A stretch of DNA of 64,000 nt from Pseudorasbora parva (taxonomy: Eukaryota; Chordata; Actinopteri; Cypriniformes; Gobionidae), in assembly GCF_024679245.1 (NCBI RefSeq), contig NC_090187.1, positions 22,330,995 through 22,394,994 on the forward strand, in the 5' to 3' direction. The notes below the pieces were generated by a model. The model saw only the letters and a list, made by a program, of their open reading frames with translations. It did not search any database and had not been told where the DNA came from. This document shows, piece by piece, positions 1-12,369 of this stretch. Made by a program: the position numbers and the translations under genes. Position 1 is the first letter of the stretch, and every line of letters begins with the position of its first letter.

Positions 1-1320
1 TTGTTTTTTATGTAAAAAAAAACACTCAAATGTATTTCTTTACAGACCTTCATTCCCTGTATTCCCTGTAGGGTTATGTCACATGTGCTTTGTGAGTATG
101 TGTTGGCTTTCCCCTTTGTGGATAGGAGCTAATGCCATGTACACAGACACATCCGGGGCCTCCAGGGTGATTAAGTTGGTCAGGGTGGTTAAGTTGTACT
201 CCCCGTGCTTAAAGGGTTTACTGCTTTTGCAATGTATCTAGGTACCAGGTTGGTGTAACAGAAAATAAGACTTGTTATCAGCTAGTAGGCCCCACCAGGC
301 CTCCCTGAGCATGAGTTCCCAGCAGTCTGGGTATTTATTTTGTCAGTCAGCAGTCTTATTGTCAGCCAGTTGGCCTTATCAGTTCATCCTGAGACAGCTA
401 GTATGACTTGCTATCAGGTAGTAGGCCTCACCAGGCCTCCCTGTGGGCGAGTTCCAGAGATTGGTCTCTAAACAGCTAGCATGACTCTGACAGCTAGTGG
501 ACGCTTGCTATCGGTTTATCTGTCTTTGGCAGGCAGGCAAGTTCACACCCTAGCATGACAAAAGTGTCACTTTCTGCTACTGGTTCCCTGCAGAAGGGAA
601 CATATGGTATTTAACATACAGCTTGGTTTAATTACCAGGTCAGGCTCTGTGCTCCCTTCACTGAGAGTCGCTTGTGAGCCCACAGCCACCTGAGTCTGAC
701 CAGACAGTCGTAGGCCTCAAAGGCCTGTCAGTTAGATCAGTCTGTAGGCCTGTCCGACCTCCTTAGCGCTTTGAACATACGTGCTTTGTAGATCCTGGTA
801 TCAAGCATTTGGACTTCCTTCGTTAGCAAGGGTTGTAAAGCGCTATGCTTAGTATTGCTTTCTAGGAGTCCCGTCTGCCAGTTTATCAGTCCCTCCATTG
901 GGATGTCTCAATGAGGCGAGTGTCCAGAGGCTCTGTTTCTGAACAGACAGTGTTGGTCAAACCAGAGTGTCCAATATAGGTGGCACCAGGTCAGGCCTCC
1001 CTGGTGGCCTTCAGGTGAATATGTTTCCTGAGTAGTGATTTGGCTGGGGCACCCAGGGGCCACATTCTCTTAAAGGGACCCCTTCTGTTGATGTGGTTGG
1101 TCCCAGGCCTTTGAGCAGCTTAGGTAGGACCTCATGTAAGTGCATAAAGGTTCCTCTTGAGGTTTATAGTTTGGGCTATGACTGTAGGGAATGTTGTCAC
1201 TAACAGCACAGTATGACCTGAGGGAGAGTGGTTTGCGCAATTAATTTATATTTGCTTGTTCTGATAGTTGTCACTGCCAGTGGGCATGCTATCCCCTCAG
1301 AATTTTGCGTGGGTATATCG

Positions 1321-1424
1321 TTCCCTAAAGCATCTTAGGATGCAGTGCAAGTTACCTTCGAAAGGTAATGTTCTCAGGTTCGTATGTAGCCTATGTTCCA
1401 TGAGAACAAGGAACGAGACACTGC
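1321..1424 (+). repeat. ICR of DIRS-A
   Basis: Contains a degenerate CCTTCGAAAGG palindrome at the joint (about 1355-1366) followed by sequence complementary to the element's own terminus at 2147-2204. DIRS elements are known to carry such an ICR, thought to template circle closure. Confidence 0.6.
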
Positions 1425-1628
1425 TTCTCCTTACCATGCTTCGGTACTGCCTACCAAACAGTCCCTTCAGACGATGAGGTGAATGTCATGTTTGCAGGGC
1501 ACCCCTTTATGGTTTCCCAATTATGACATCATAGGCTGTCACCAGTCAATAGGATTACGGTGATTCGATCGGGATGTCAGACACCTGTCATGCTGAGGTG
1601 CTTTACCAGAGCGTCTTAGGACGCAGTG

Positions 1629-2146
1629 GCTGCGTCCGAAAACCTAGGCAGCTGACTCGATCCCTCGCTGCCTTATGAGACAATGGCTTGTAAGGCAGCG
1701 TTTTGTGCATGAAGGCACCAACGAAAATTATTTTGGACAGACTTCTGAGGCAGTGTAACAGTTTAATGAACTACAGCAAAATAGAGAGCTTTGGTGAGAA
1801 CTAAACACATTTAATTACTGCATTAGTAATTTCTTGCTAAAAATGACATCAGAAGTGGAAAATGTTGATCAAAAACTTGCATTTACACACAAACTGACCT
1901 ACAAACACAAATTTTAGACGCCATCTTTTTTTCCCCCCAGCTCAACTGTCACTGAATGGAAAGCACAGGATTGTGGGATATCAAAGACAGCGATGGATAC
2001 ATATATGCTGCCCTCAAAAATCAATCAGATGAAGGTATCTCAGGAGACAGGAAGTGAAGCAAACATTAGATTCGGACGTGGCTTGATGCCTTCCTACCTT
2101 GAAATGTGTCCTCCGAAGGCAGCGTTTTCCAGTTTTCAGACGCAGC
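1629..2146. mobile_element. 518-bp MITE inside the DIRS-A terminus
   Basis: Terminal inverted repeats GCTGCGTCCGAAAAC (left) and GTTTTCAGACGCAGC (right), one mismatch. Both sides carry CAGTG (1624-1628 and 2147-2151). Removing the element and one CAGTG gives GACG-CAGTG-TCTCGTTCCC, which fits the uninterrupted DIRS terminus seen elsewhere in the window. No coding capacity. The superfamily is not certain from a 5-bp duplication. Confidence 0.7.
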
Positions 2147-2204
2147 CAGTGTCTCGTTCCCTGTTCTCGGGGAACAGGGGTTACATATGTAACCTGAGAA
2201 CGTT

Positions 2205-3109
2205 TTTCACTTCAAAATGAACATTTCCTGATATTTTATCTCACCCCTATCTCATCCAAGATGTTCATGTCTTTCTTTTTTCAGTCGAAAATACATAAAA
2301 TATTTTGAGGAAAACATTCCAGGAATTCTCTCCACACCATTGACAAGGTCCAAATCAATGCAGAAAAGAAGTTATTTTAATTTGTAAAAATGTCACAATA
2401 TAACCTTTTTACTGTATTTTTGATCTGAAAAAAAAATTCTTACTGATCCTTTGAAAGATTGTACATATAATACTATAATTATTGTTATTATTATAAAGAA
2501 CATTATTATTCAAGAGTTATGAGGTACAGTAAGTAGAGACTATCACATTGCAAATAAGCAGTATCAGTAAGGATAGAGGATTGTACAGAGATGTGATAAA
2601 TAAATGATATTCTGATGACCAGTACAGTACAGATGCAATCAAGTATAAACAGTCCACAAATGTACAAAGAGGCAAGATTGAGAATGTAGTGTAATTGCAA
2701 ATTACCATGGTAACAGTTAAGGGAATGCACTGGATAGAAGTATAGCAGGGTGTCAACAGTTCAAACTTTAACATGGGGGTCAGAATGTGGGGCTTAAATT
2801 CAGACTCCAGTAGATTGACAGCTTAAGGGAAGAAACTGACGAAATTAAGTCTGTTGCTGCAATAGTGAATTATACTGTGGTGTCTTCACCACACTGGTGA
2901 ACAGAGATGTATATTGGTGACTTTTTTATTGATTGCCAGTATAGGTCAGTAAGCTGATTTGATATTTTTTAACATTATGAATGATGTGTTTGAGCAACAA
3001 GGTTCTTGCTGTCACACTCTCGTCTGTGTCTGACACTTGCTTGCACTATTTTCTTCTTAACTGATGTTTTTTTTTGTTTTTTGTTTTTTGTTTTTTTTTA
3101 CGATAACAT
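2205..3109. other. AT-rich intergenic DNA, no gene seen
   Basis: No convincing coding frame, RNA gene or bounded repeat. A T-rich run lies at 3067-3099. Confidence 0.6.
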
Positions 3110-3268
3110 TTTATGCATTTAGACACTTTTATCCAATACGACTTAAATTGGATTAATGCATTCATGGGACAGTAGGCTTATATTTTTTAACAAGTCATTT
3201 TCTGGGAATCAAAACCATAATCTTGGCATAGCTAATGCCATGCTCTACTGTTTGAGCTACAGGAATGC
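3110..3268 (-). repeat. tRNA-derived SINE remnant
   Basis: On the minus strand the right part reads as a tRNA-like head: a degenerate A box (TAGCTCAAACAG) near 3255, the GTAGAGCATGGC stretch, then a degenerate B box (GGTTTTGATTCCC) near 3210, followed by a tail. This matches the tRNA-related head of common fish SINEs, where the B box is GGTTCGATTCCC. RNA polymerase III promoter function is probably lost. Confidence 0.55.
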
Positions 3269-3721
3269 ATTTTTAGAAGGATTTTCTCTTTCTGACTCAT
3301 GATATTTAGCAGCCACGTTTGCACTGTAGTGGTTTACTATTAAACGATTATGAGTGTTTTAAAAATTAAAAACTATGGCTTTTGCATTTAGGAGATGCAT
3401 CACCCTTGTGTCTAATTGTTGGCTCATTATGTTAAGCTAGGACTGAGGGATTCTACACAACTCTCCTATTCAGAGAAATCCAAACTGAATAATGCCCATT
3501 TTAATGAGGAGAATAACTTGAAGCACTATTGTAAATGCTTCTGGGTATTTGCACAATGCCTCCACTCTGACTAATGACATCTACAGGGGTTTAACTCTTC
3601 AGGTATCTGATGCAGGTGTTGTATTGTATATTGTTTTATTCTGTGTAGCGTATCCTAAATTTATTGCTGACTCAATTTTATATGCACTGCCTTTATATGT
3701 TTGCTTCAGAAATTGTATGCT

Positions 3722-4013
<292 letters not shown>

Positions 4014-4024
4014 ATAATGACAAA

Positions 4025-4030
4025 TATATA

Positions 4031-4104
<74 letters not shown>
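4025..4104. repeat. (AT)n microsatellite with a short GT interruption
   Basis: AT dinucleotides with TGTGTG near the start. This is the boundary of the duplicated block A. Confidence 0.95.
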
Positions 4105-4110
<6 letters not shown>

Positions 4111-4647
4111 ATACAAATTGAGAGATGTTTCTAAAATAACACTAAATAGCTTTAAGCTGTTTTTTAGCACATGGTGACCATGATCAGCTAGAAATGCCCA
4201 GATACTTTTTTAAACTAGTTAATTCATTGTTGGTGAAATATTAATTTCAGTAAGAACATAAAAAGGGCGTAAAATGACTCCAGCTGTAAAATGGTTCCAA
4301 ATAGAACTCGGGCACGCTCGCATCATTTTCCCTCCCGTTTCCTCACGCTCGCGCATGACCCTGCTTAATCGATGATCGATAAGTCTTATCGATCAAATGT
4401 CTTATCGACAATTAATCGATCATCGATTAATCGTTGACATCCCTAATATATATTTCATTGTTGGTGAAATATTAATTTCAGTAAGAACATAAAAAGGGCG
4501 TAAAATGACTCCAGCTGTAAAATGGTTCCAAATAGAACTCGGGCACGCTCGCATCATTTTTCCTCCCGTTTCCTCACGCACGCGCATGACCCTGCTTAAT
4601 CGATGATCGATAAGTCTTATCGATCAAATGTTTAATCGTTGACATCC

Positions 4648-4722
<75 letters not shown>

Positions 4723-4876
4723 TACAAATTGAGAGATGTTTCTAAAATAACACTAAATAGCTTTAAGCTGTTTTTTAGCACATGGTGACCATGATCAGCT
4801 AGAAATGCCCAGATACTTTTTTAAACTAGTTAATTCATTGTTGGTGAAATATTAATTTCAGTAAGAACATAAAAAG
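4101..4876 (+). repeat. Nested local duplication: blocks A1, B1, B2, A2
   Basis: Block A at 4101-4265 recurs at 4711-4876 (from ATAAATAAA through AGAACATAAAAAG), each preceded by (AT)n. Block B at about 4223-4452 recurs at about 4453-4655, both beginning TTCATTGTTGGTGAAAT and ending GTTGACATCCCTAATATATA. B1 carries an extra piece of roughly 26 bp around 4401-4428 made of ATCGAT palindromes. B ends in ATCGAT-rich sequence like the tip of a hAT-type element (TAGGGATGTCAACGATTAATCG on the minus strand). The (AT)n tracts probably mediated the rearrangement. Confidence 0.8.
4652..4714. repeat. (AT)n microsatellite
   Basis: About 60 bp of AT dinucleotides preceding block A2. Confidence 0.95.
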
Positions 4877-4879
4877 TTA

Positions 4880-5398
4880 AACTGACTAGTCTATTAAAGA
4901 AGAAACTGTTACTTAAAAGTTGTTTCTTGAAGAGCACAATGGTTTACAAAGAATTTTAAGTCTGTGTTTCTTTTTTTTTTTTACAACGGATGTAGCATTT
5001 TGATGCTCTGTTGTCATTGGCCACAGCTCCAGAGAAAAGAGTTTACATACAACAAGCATCTGCCATGCTCTAATGAGTGAGTGTGTTCATGAATAAGTCA
5101 TATCGATTAAAGAGGCGGAAAGATGGAGAACGACGCCATGCATTTCGTAAAACAGACCATCTACTTTGGGAATGAACAGCGGAGCTAAACCGCCGGCCTC
5201 ACTGTCCACAGTAGAGTTCCAAACTGGTTATGGTGGCAAATTAGCAAAGCAAATTAGACGTCTTGAATACCACGAGTATTGTTAGGAATAAATTGTGATG
5301 TTTACTTGTTATTTAACATGACCAGATTCCCTGTGACAGCTCTCTTTGGAGCACATATCCAAATTAGCCAGCTGAATTATATTAAGAATTGAATAATA
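4880..5398. other. Intergenic, no gene seen
   Basis: No supported coding or RNA feature. Confidence 0.5.
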
Positions 5399-5400
5399 TA

Positions 5401-5513
5401 CAGTCAGCCGGTCATTATCACAAAACAAACCTTGACAGGGGCATCAGGACCCTGAAGGCAAAGGGGTTTTGTGACATCCTGAAGTTTATTTTACAATAAT
5501 GACCAACTGACTG
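5401..5513. mobile_element. 113-bp hairpin MITE with TA target duplication
   Basis: Ends CAGTCAGCCGGTCATTATCA and, on the other strand, CAGTCAGTTGGTCATTATTG. Similarity continues inward for about 33 bp. TA is present on both sides (5399-5400, 5514-5515), the usual target of Tc1/mariner elements. No coding capacity. Confidence 0.7.
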
Positions 5514-5515
5514 TA

Positions 5516-6104
5516 TACTACCCAGTCTATTATATGACAACTTGTCAAATATGTCAATAAATTGACATAACATTTGATTATTATGTGAAAAACAAGTTGA
5601 AAACGCACATAAAATATAAGTAGAAAATATTGAAGGCAGAATGACCTCCTCTTCTCTCTCAACTATCCTTCAATAAAAGTAAGGGGAAGAAAGTCTGCTT
5701 TGTCCTGAGTATGCTGTCAGGCATTGGAAGTTTAATTTTCATTCTCAAATAAAATAAAATATGGGAAAGAATGAACAGTATGCAGAGGATAGAAAGAAGG
5801 AGCCCTAACTGTGTTTTATTGTTAGACTCATTTATCATAATTATACAATCGGATCGCATGGTGAGATTGCTTATTTTAAGATAAGTGTTGGTATTTCTTG
5901 AGCCCTCCGGTTGGTTTGTTTCGTCAGGCATCATAGGGTGTTGCTGATCCCATGCTGCAATTTTGGGAACTCTAATGACAAATCTGATTAGAACATGAGC
6001 CCCATGGAGCTAATTTAGTGGTTCTTCCTTTAGTCAATAAATTGGCCTTACGCTAAAAAAAAAATAAAAATAAAAAAACTACAAGGTTCAGTGGGATTCT
6101 ATAG
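5516..6104. other. Intergenic, no gene seen
   Basis: No feature supported. An A-rich run lies at about 6053-6080. Confidence 0.5.
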
Positions 6105-6375
6105 TGAGCATATTTTTAATGAAATCCAAGAGCTTTCTGACCCCACGTAGACTTCCATGTAATCACCACTTTCAAGGCCCAGAAATGTATTAAATACATT
6201 TTTAAAATAATCCATGTGACTACAGTGGTTCATCCTTAAGTTTATGCGGACACGAGAATACTTTTTGTGTGCAAAAAACAAACAAACAACAAATAACAAC
6301 TTTATTCAACAATTTCTTCTCTTCCGTTTGAATCTCCAACACTGTTCACGTGTAGCTTAGACATCTAGACGCACA
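6105..6375. repeat. Internal fragment of a hAT-type fish MITE
   Basis: The phrases CCACTTTCAAGGCCCAGAAA, ATCCATGTGACTACAGTGGT and CAACTTTATTCAACAATTTC are, from memory, the internal part of the same MITE family whose end reads AGGGTTAGTTCACCC. No termini are preserved here. Confidence 0.45.
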
Positions 6376-7750
6376 CTAGCGGCTGCAAATCTATTTTGAG
6401 TGTAGTCTAGCAACTCTCAATAGACATCTGAACTGGAAAAAACAAACTTTAGAGTCGGTGGGCGGGCTTAACATAATGACGACAGAGTTGCGTGCTACTT
6501 GTCAACAAAGAAGCTGGCGAATGGCGGTCTTCCGACTCTGGAAGACTTAGAGTTAAGTTTTCTTTGAGAAAAGAACAAAGAATGGCACTAAAGAAGGGGA
6601 ACAAGAATCATTCTTAAGAAGGGAAGATGTATTCTGAGTTTTGCCAACCGTATACGAAAGGTGAAAGTTTATTCTATCAACTAGCTTGGTTGTAGCGCTA
6701 TTCAATTGCTTGCAGATGGAGTTTGAAAGACAACCGTTTATCCCATCCCTCGGATTAATCCCTGTCAATGGTGAGTTCCCAGACCCAACATCTTGATGTG
6801 AGTCTATAGCTTGGCAGGCTAGTTTACGTAAACACCATGACACACAGTGGCGTTATGACCTAGAACCAGGACGCACTTAACTGTGTTTACAATGTGAACA
6901 TCATTATTTCCATTAAATCTGCAGTAGGTAACTTTTGTAAATATGTATTTTTTTACATATTTGTTAAACATGTCATTATGTCCTGATAGTAGAATATGAG
7001 ACAGATAATCTGTCAGAAAAATCTAGTTCCTCTGGCTCCTCCCAGTGGTCCTATTGCCATTTGCAGAAATACACCGCTCCCGGTAAGAAACAACCAATCT
7101 GAGCCAGGAGGAGTGTCTTAGCAGTGTTAATCAAGCGTGTGTATGCGCTGATCACACCCCTCTCGTGCGCTTTCATGCACAGCGCGTGCAGGTGTCAATA
7201 TCAAGATTACCGGTGTGCCGCAGCTTTGCTTATGGTGGACAAACAATCCAAACTGCCAATTCCTGGAGTGGCACCTGCTCATAAAATAAAGATTTTATAA
7301 CGGAAACGTTATAAACGGAAACAGACAGATGACGATGATAAAAATTACGTCCCCTGCCTGATGCTATGCGCACACCACGGCTTCCTCTTCTCCCCATCCG
7401 TTGACTCCTCGAAGCCGCTGTGGGTGTGAATTTATTTTCGGAGCCCATTGACTCAGTGTCAAAACTCTAGCTGCATAACATACAGATAAAATGTCACGCA
7501 GTGTACAAAGCATCTACTGAAACCTACTAATTCAATGGCTTGTCATGATGCTAAAATAATGTACTAGCAAACCTTATTTATAATTACATATCGATAGAAT
7601 AATTACTTGCAAACTGGAATGTTAGTATCCGTTATATTATCTTACTAGCTATTTATTACTTATTACCGCGTGTTCATGGCAGGCTGCGTTGTGATGGTGG
7701 GGAGCTGTGGAGGGAGGGCTGTAGCACAACAGAGAGCAAGAGGAGTGGCC
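6376..7750. other. Intergenic with a probable unclassified interspersed repeat
   Basis: No gene seen. The stretch from about 6914 (AATCTGCAGTAGGTAACTTT) to 7200, including CTCCTCCCAGTGGTCCTATT, resembles a dispersed fish repeat I have met before, but no termini or TSDs could be fixed. Its class is left open. Confidence 0.35.
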
Positions 7751-7754
7751 TGTG

Positions 7755-8213
7755 AGTTGTAGCCAGTGATAGTCAGAAGAAATAATGTTTTTAGCGTAAC
7801 AAACTTTTCTGGCACCTCCTCAATAGGTTTGAAGGGGGCCAGAGTCAGGCCTTCTAATACTAAAGCTAGGTCCCAGGTAGCACCCTTGAACGTGCCACAG
7901 GTCTTAGCCTCAGAGTACCACGAAGGAAGTGGGTTACCCAAGGGTGTCTCCCCACTGATGCACCATTGAGATGAATGTGATAGACCGATATGGCTGACAC
8001 ATATACCTTTAAGGTTGAAGGGGACAACCCTGATGATAACTTTTCTTGAAGAAAATCTAGCACTGAACTCACTTGGCAGTTAACTGGATTGACTGAATGG
8101 CTCATGCACCATGACACAAAGACTCTCCATTTTAGGGCATAAAGCCTCTTCGTGGACGGAGCTCTGGAGTGCAATATGGTCTCCATTACCTCAGTAGAGA
8201 GACCTAAGGCCAT
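7755..8213 (-). pseudogene. DIRS-B tyrosine recombinase, N-terminal part only
   Basis: The minus-strand frame 8213-7866 contains RAPSTKRLYALKWRVFVSWC and later SGLSPSTLKVYVSAISVYH, the SAM-like DNA-binding half typical of DIRS recombinases. A second frame (about 7,860-7,765) continues with WDLALVLEGL and ends around FVTLKTLFLLTI. Sequence then leaves the family. The catalytic half (Arg-His-Arg-Tyr) is absent, so no integration activity is possible from this copy. Length is roughly half of a normal domain pair. Confidence 0.75.
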
Positions 8214-8639
8214 GAGCTAGGCCCCCTCAGAGGCCAAGCCCACAGTTTCCACAGCTCTGTGAGCGGGTGCAGGACTGACCCTGACGCCTGGGAGAGAAGG
8301 TCCCTCCTGATCGGAATCTCCCAAGGGGGACCCTCGAGAAGAGACACAATGTCTGATAGCCATACTCGGCCCGGCCAGAATGGGGCTATTAACAACAGAC
8401 GGACCCCGTCCCGGCGTACTCTCTCCAGAACTCCCAGTAGCAAAGTCAGAGGGGGAAAGGCGTACAGATGGCATCTCGGCCATGTCTGCATCATGGCATC
8501 CAACCCCAGGGGGGCTGGATCTTTGAGGGGGTAAAATAGGGGACAGTGCCTTGTCTCTTGAGACGCAAACAGATCCACCTGAGCTTTCCCAAAGCAGTTC
8601 CAGAGGAGCTCCACCACCTCAGTGGAGCGTATATTTATA

Positions 8640-9890
8640 TACAAGTATATATATTTATATACGAGACCACCGTCGTGTTGTCCGTACGGACCTACACATG
8701 ATGACCCCTGATGTCTGGGAGAAAGTGGACCCTGGGACAGGAACCAAGGATCCTTCCACATAGCATAGCCAAGGCACGAAGGCATTGCCGCGCGACCGTG
8801 GTCATGCGAAAAGGATTTCCCCTCGGGGAAAATCCCTTGGTTTTTAGCCACCACTGCAAGGGTCTTATGTACAGCAGGCCAAAAGTTATTACGTTGGATG
8901 CTGCTGCCATCAAACCCAGAAGTCTTTGAAACTTTTACACAGTGAGTGACTGGCCTAGCTTTATCCGTGATACAGCTACTAGGATCGTTTTACTGAACGG
9001 GCATCAGCTGAGCCCTCATAGTCTTTGTATCCCACACTACGCCCAGAAAAGTGATGTTCTGCCTTGGAGACAACATGCTTTTCTTTGCGTTTAACCTTAA
9101 CCCCAAAATTTCCATATGAGCGAGAACAGCATCTCGATGCTGAACCGCTAACTGTTCTGACTGTGCTAAAATGAGCTAATCATCTATGTTGTTGAGAACA
9201 CGGATGCCCTGGAGTCTCAGAGGAGCCAGAGCTGCATCCAGGCACTTTGTGAACGTGCAGGGTGATAATGCTAGGCCGAATGGAAGGACCTGATATTGGT
9301 AAGCTTCGCAACCGAAAGCGAACCTGAGGAACTTCCTGTGCTGAGGAAGGATGGAGACATGAAAATATTGTGACACACCAGTCCTCGGACCTGATCTGAC
9401 ACACAATCTGCTTCAGAGTGAGCATTTTGAATTTTAACTTTTTTACTGCTCGATTTAGCTGACGCAGATCTAGAAAAGGATGCAGCCCTCCATCCTTCTT
9501 TGGAACTATAAAGTACCGGCTGTAAAACCCTGACTCTCTGCTGTGGGGAGGGATCCTCTCTATATCCTCTTTTCACAGAAGAGTCTGTACTTCTTGTTCC
9601 ATAACCAGAGCCTGCTCAGGGCTGACCAATGGGGGCACCAACCCGTTGAACTTGGGCAGATGAAACCCAAACTGTATTCTCTACCTTTTTGCCACTGTCT
9701 GCAGGACCCAATCGGAGACATTTGGCAGAAGTTCCCACGCTGCCAGAAAATCTACTAAGGGAACCAGCCTCTCGAGGCTGGCCTCTAGTGTTTTTTGAGC
9801 GGTCAGCTCGGTGCCCTGAAACTGCGCACCAGCAGAGAGCAACTGAACTGACCCTTTTTTGACCCCCCTCGAGGGGTGCGAGCTTTCCCG
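8640..9890 (-). pseudogene. DIRS-B reverse transcriptase / RNase H remnant
   Basis: Spread over several frames on the minus strand. Pieces are the N-terminal LVPLVDFLAAWELLPNVSDW and QTVAKRYRIQFGFHLPKF region (about 9,775-9,640), FIVPKKDGGLHPFLDLRQLN (about 9,520-9,450), LPFGLALSPCTFTKCLDAAL with a damaged catalytic box reading LNNIDD instead of Y-x-DD (about 9,290-9,176), and FQRLLGLMAAASNVI followed by an RNase H-linker region (about 8,930-8,700). Part of RNase H appears deleted near 8,640-8,700. A post-RNase H segment (QVDLFASQETRHCPLFY and following) lies at 8,620-8,250, just before the recombinase. Non-functional. Confidence 0.75.
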
Positions 9891-10118
9891 CACCGATACG
9901 TTTCCGGGCGGACACAGAGATTTCTACCTGCTGAGGAACGCTGCGCCCCAAAGCACCAGAGGTGGCTTGGTTGGCAGAACGGCCCTCTGATGGCACCAAG
10001 AGGAGGCGGGCGCCTCGACGCACCACTTTCCCTCGGAGGGGACTGCCATCCAAAACCTGGCGCTTTTGGCGTCAGGATTTCTTCTTTGCCAGAGCCTTCC
10101 TAGAGATTAGAACAGTCC

Positions 10119-11564
10119 TCAGATCTGCTCTACCTCAGGAAGGCCTCGGCTTTGCTGCCCCGGCCCCCAGTCTGTCTGTGGGGGAGCACGGGAAGCCACG
10201 CTCACTTTTTGTTGTGCTCTATGAGCTGAGGAGGACGTACTCGGTTGGGACTGCTCCCGCCCAGCAGCCCCAGAGACATAGACTTTTCGGGGAAAGAAAC
10301 TTTTTAAAAGCGGCTGCCTTCTTTTTGGCTTCCTGGAACCTTTCAACCACCGAATCAACAGTACTGCCAAAGAGACCGGTAGCGGAGACTGGAGCATCGA
10401 GCAAAAACGTTTTATCTTTGTCCTTGATCTTGTGGCCACCAGTGCTGCCATAGAGCGGCCGATAGATTTTGCCGCTTCCCTCGTGGCCTGAAGAGATAAA
10501 TCGGCTGCTCTCCTAACCTCCACTATTGTATCTCTCTCTACCTCTTCAGCAGTCTCGTCTATGTCTTTCAGCAGGTCGGCTTGATATGCTTGTAAAATCA
10601 CCATTGTATGTAAACTAGCGGCCGTCTGACCTGCTGCCAAGTACGCCCTGCCCACTAAGACTTATGTTGTTCTAACTGGCTTAGTGGGCAGCTGCGGGGC
10701 TCTTATCGACGATGCAGATTCAGGGGAGAGATAGCCCGCAAGCGTTTCTTCCACCTGAGGAATTGCCACATAACCATTCTCCTTTAAACCCATTATATTT
10801 GAATATTCAGATATAACTGGGTTGAATACTCTGAATGAAGCTGGTCTGTCCCATGACTTAGACACCTCAGTGTGAAGGTCAGGGAAGAATGGTAAGCCCC
10901 GCTTTCAAGGTTGCGATCTCGCTGGCAGAAAGCGTTCATCTAATTTACTTTTAACATGACAGGCTTTCTGATCATCAGCTGGCCAATCTATTTTTTTAAA
11001 AGCTCCTCTGTATGTGTGTGTGTGTGTGTGTGTAAGTGTTTGTGGTGGTTCATAAACATCCAGACTCTCAACATCCAATTTTCTCAGAACTAGAGTGCTG
11101 AGAAGCCTGCGCTTCAGCGCGAGCAGAAAAAACTGCCGCAAATGGATCTAGTGTGCTTCTGACTCACGAACTGAAGCGTCGGGTCTAGCGGGTAGAGGCA
11201 GAGATAGGGGATCACCCATCTCTAACCCCGCCGCTAGATCCATTTGCGATACCCAGGACGGAAGCCTTCGCGGTGCCTCGGCAGCGGCGGGACCCGATCC
11301 CTGGGGAACGTGAGCCGAAGCACCCTCCACGGAGAGTGCTCGGCGGGACCGGAGAATTCTCATTGTCAACCTCTCACAATGCTCGCAGCAAACACACACC
11401 AAATAGACAAATATTTTAACATAGAGCGCTTGTGAAGACACAGAAGCTGACACTGTTTGGTTCAGGGGTGCTATATACTGTATAGTTTCCTGGTCAATGA
11501 CGTCACCCGCCCGCGACGTCCGTGCACGCCATTGGACTGATTTCACGAGTGCTTCATGACGCAA
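10119..11564 (-). pseudogene. DIRS-B gag remnant
   Basis: Four consecutive minus-strand open pieces (11564-11148, 11141-10905, 10865-10662, 10655-10119) align in order with the gag frame of DIRS-E at 61.5-62.8 kb. Shared motifs include SQMDLA, DETSANYL/VEETLAGYL, LPTKPVRTT, SAGQTAASLHTMVILQAYQA and SIGRSMAAL. The breaks are frameshifts and a (GT)n expansion. This is the ORF1 (Gag-like) protein, expected to form particles with element RNA. Confidence 0.75.
11008..11032. repeat. (GT)n microsatellite in DIRS-B gag
   Basis: Around a dozen GT units, probably expanded after the element died. Confidence 0.9.
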
Positions 11565-12369
11565 TCAGACAGAGGCGTTCCCGCAGTGCTGACGCAGTGC
11601 GAGTTCCCTCAATAAAGGAAACAACTCAAAGCGCAAATGGCTGCAAATCTTGCAACACTCAAAGTATTGAATGAATATGAGGAAACCCAAAGCAAATCAA
11701 AACACAGTTCAATCTCGAGAAATCAGAAAATGCGATGGATGAGATGACCATGCATAATAATGGAGAACAAAATCTTGAGCCCTTTGAAGCCTTCAGTCTT
11801 AGCAGTCATTATGTGCTCGTACACCCTGCAGACCAGAATTCGGAATTCGGGTAGCCTAAAGTGTGTTGCTACCAATGATGGTAATAATTTATGTTCTGAT
11901 GATATGATGCACAGACAAACTGTTATCACTGAACTACTTGTCAAGATGCATCAACTCTCATGTTCTACTCATCTGGTACTTCCAGATAAATACCAGTGTT
12001 TTATGTCAATCCTCTTCAGTTTAAATAATTTATACGAGCGTTTGAAAATTCCTTTAAAGGAAAGACTGATAACAGTACACTGGTGGAGAGCCAAAAGAGA
12101 TGGTACAGTTACATTCATATGAACCCAGTTTATGGTTTGCAAGGAGGTTACTACAACATTTTTTGGTGATGCAATTAAGATCAGTAATGCATTGATAGAA
12201 AAGGCCTTAAACTGGTCAGTCATTAGAGCTGAAGAAAACTTTGCATGCATATGCCCTACTCCTCAAGGATATTTCAACACAATGGAGAACATTGTGGTGT
12301 AACTGAAAAAAAACCTTCAATATAAAATCCATTGTTTGGTGATATTCTGGACACATCGATAAATGTAGC

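Larger units (their letters stand above)
1..2204 (+). mobile_element. DIRS-A: 3' end of a DIRS-like retrotransposon, cut by the window edge
   Basis: The non-coding 3' part, internal complementary region (ICR) and terminal repeat of a DIRS-like element on the plus strand. The ICR lies at about 1321-1424: its second half (1367-1424) is the reverse complement, with changes, of the terminus at about 2147-2204. The stretch 1440-1625 (TATA-poor, with GTCCCTTCAGACGA and a CACCTGTCA block) matches the inverted ends of the other DIRS copies at 43.5, 54.8, 58.1 and 63.1 kb. The GC-richer stretch 1-1280 has repeated AGGCCT-containing units like those at 59-60.2 kb and no coding frame of note. A 518-bp MITE interrupts the terminus at 1629. 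Orientation is opposite to the other four DIRS copies. Confidence 0.7.
7750..11615 (-). mobile_element. DIRS-B: decayed DIRS-like retrotransposon
   Basis: Reading on the minus strand from the right, the order is the 5' terminus (about 11579-11612, GCTGACGCAGTGCGAGTTCC), gag (11,564-10,119), RT/RNase H (about 9,890-8,640) and tyrosine recombinase (8,213-7,755). This gag-RT-RH-YR order is that of DIRS-type elements. All frames carry stops and frameshifts. The element stops abruptly near 7,750 inside the recombinase, so the ICR and 3' terminus are missing. Microsatellites have grown within gag (GT, about 11,008-11,032) and near 8,635-8,660. Confidence 0.8.

Noticed and set aside
7230..8854. Plus-strand and overlapping minus-strand frames in the GC-rich DIRS-B region as host genes
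   Set aside because: They are shadows of the decayed DIRS frames read on the minus strand.
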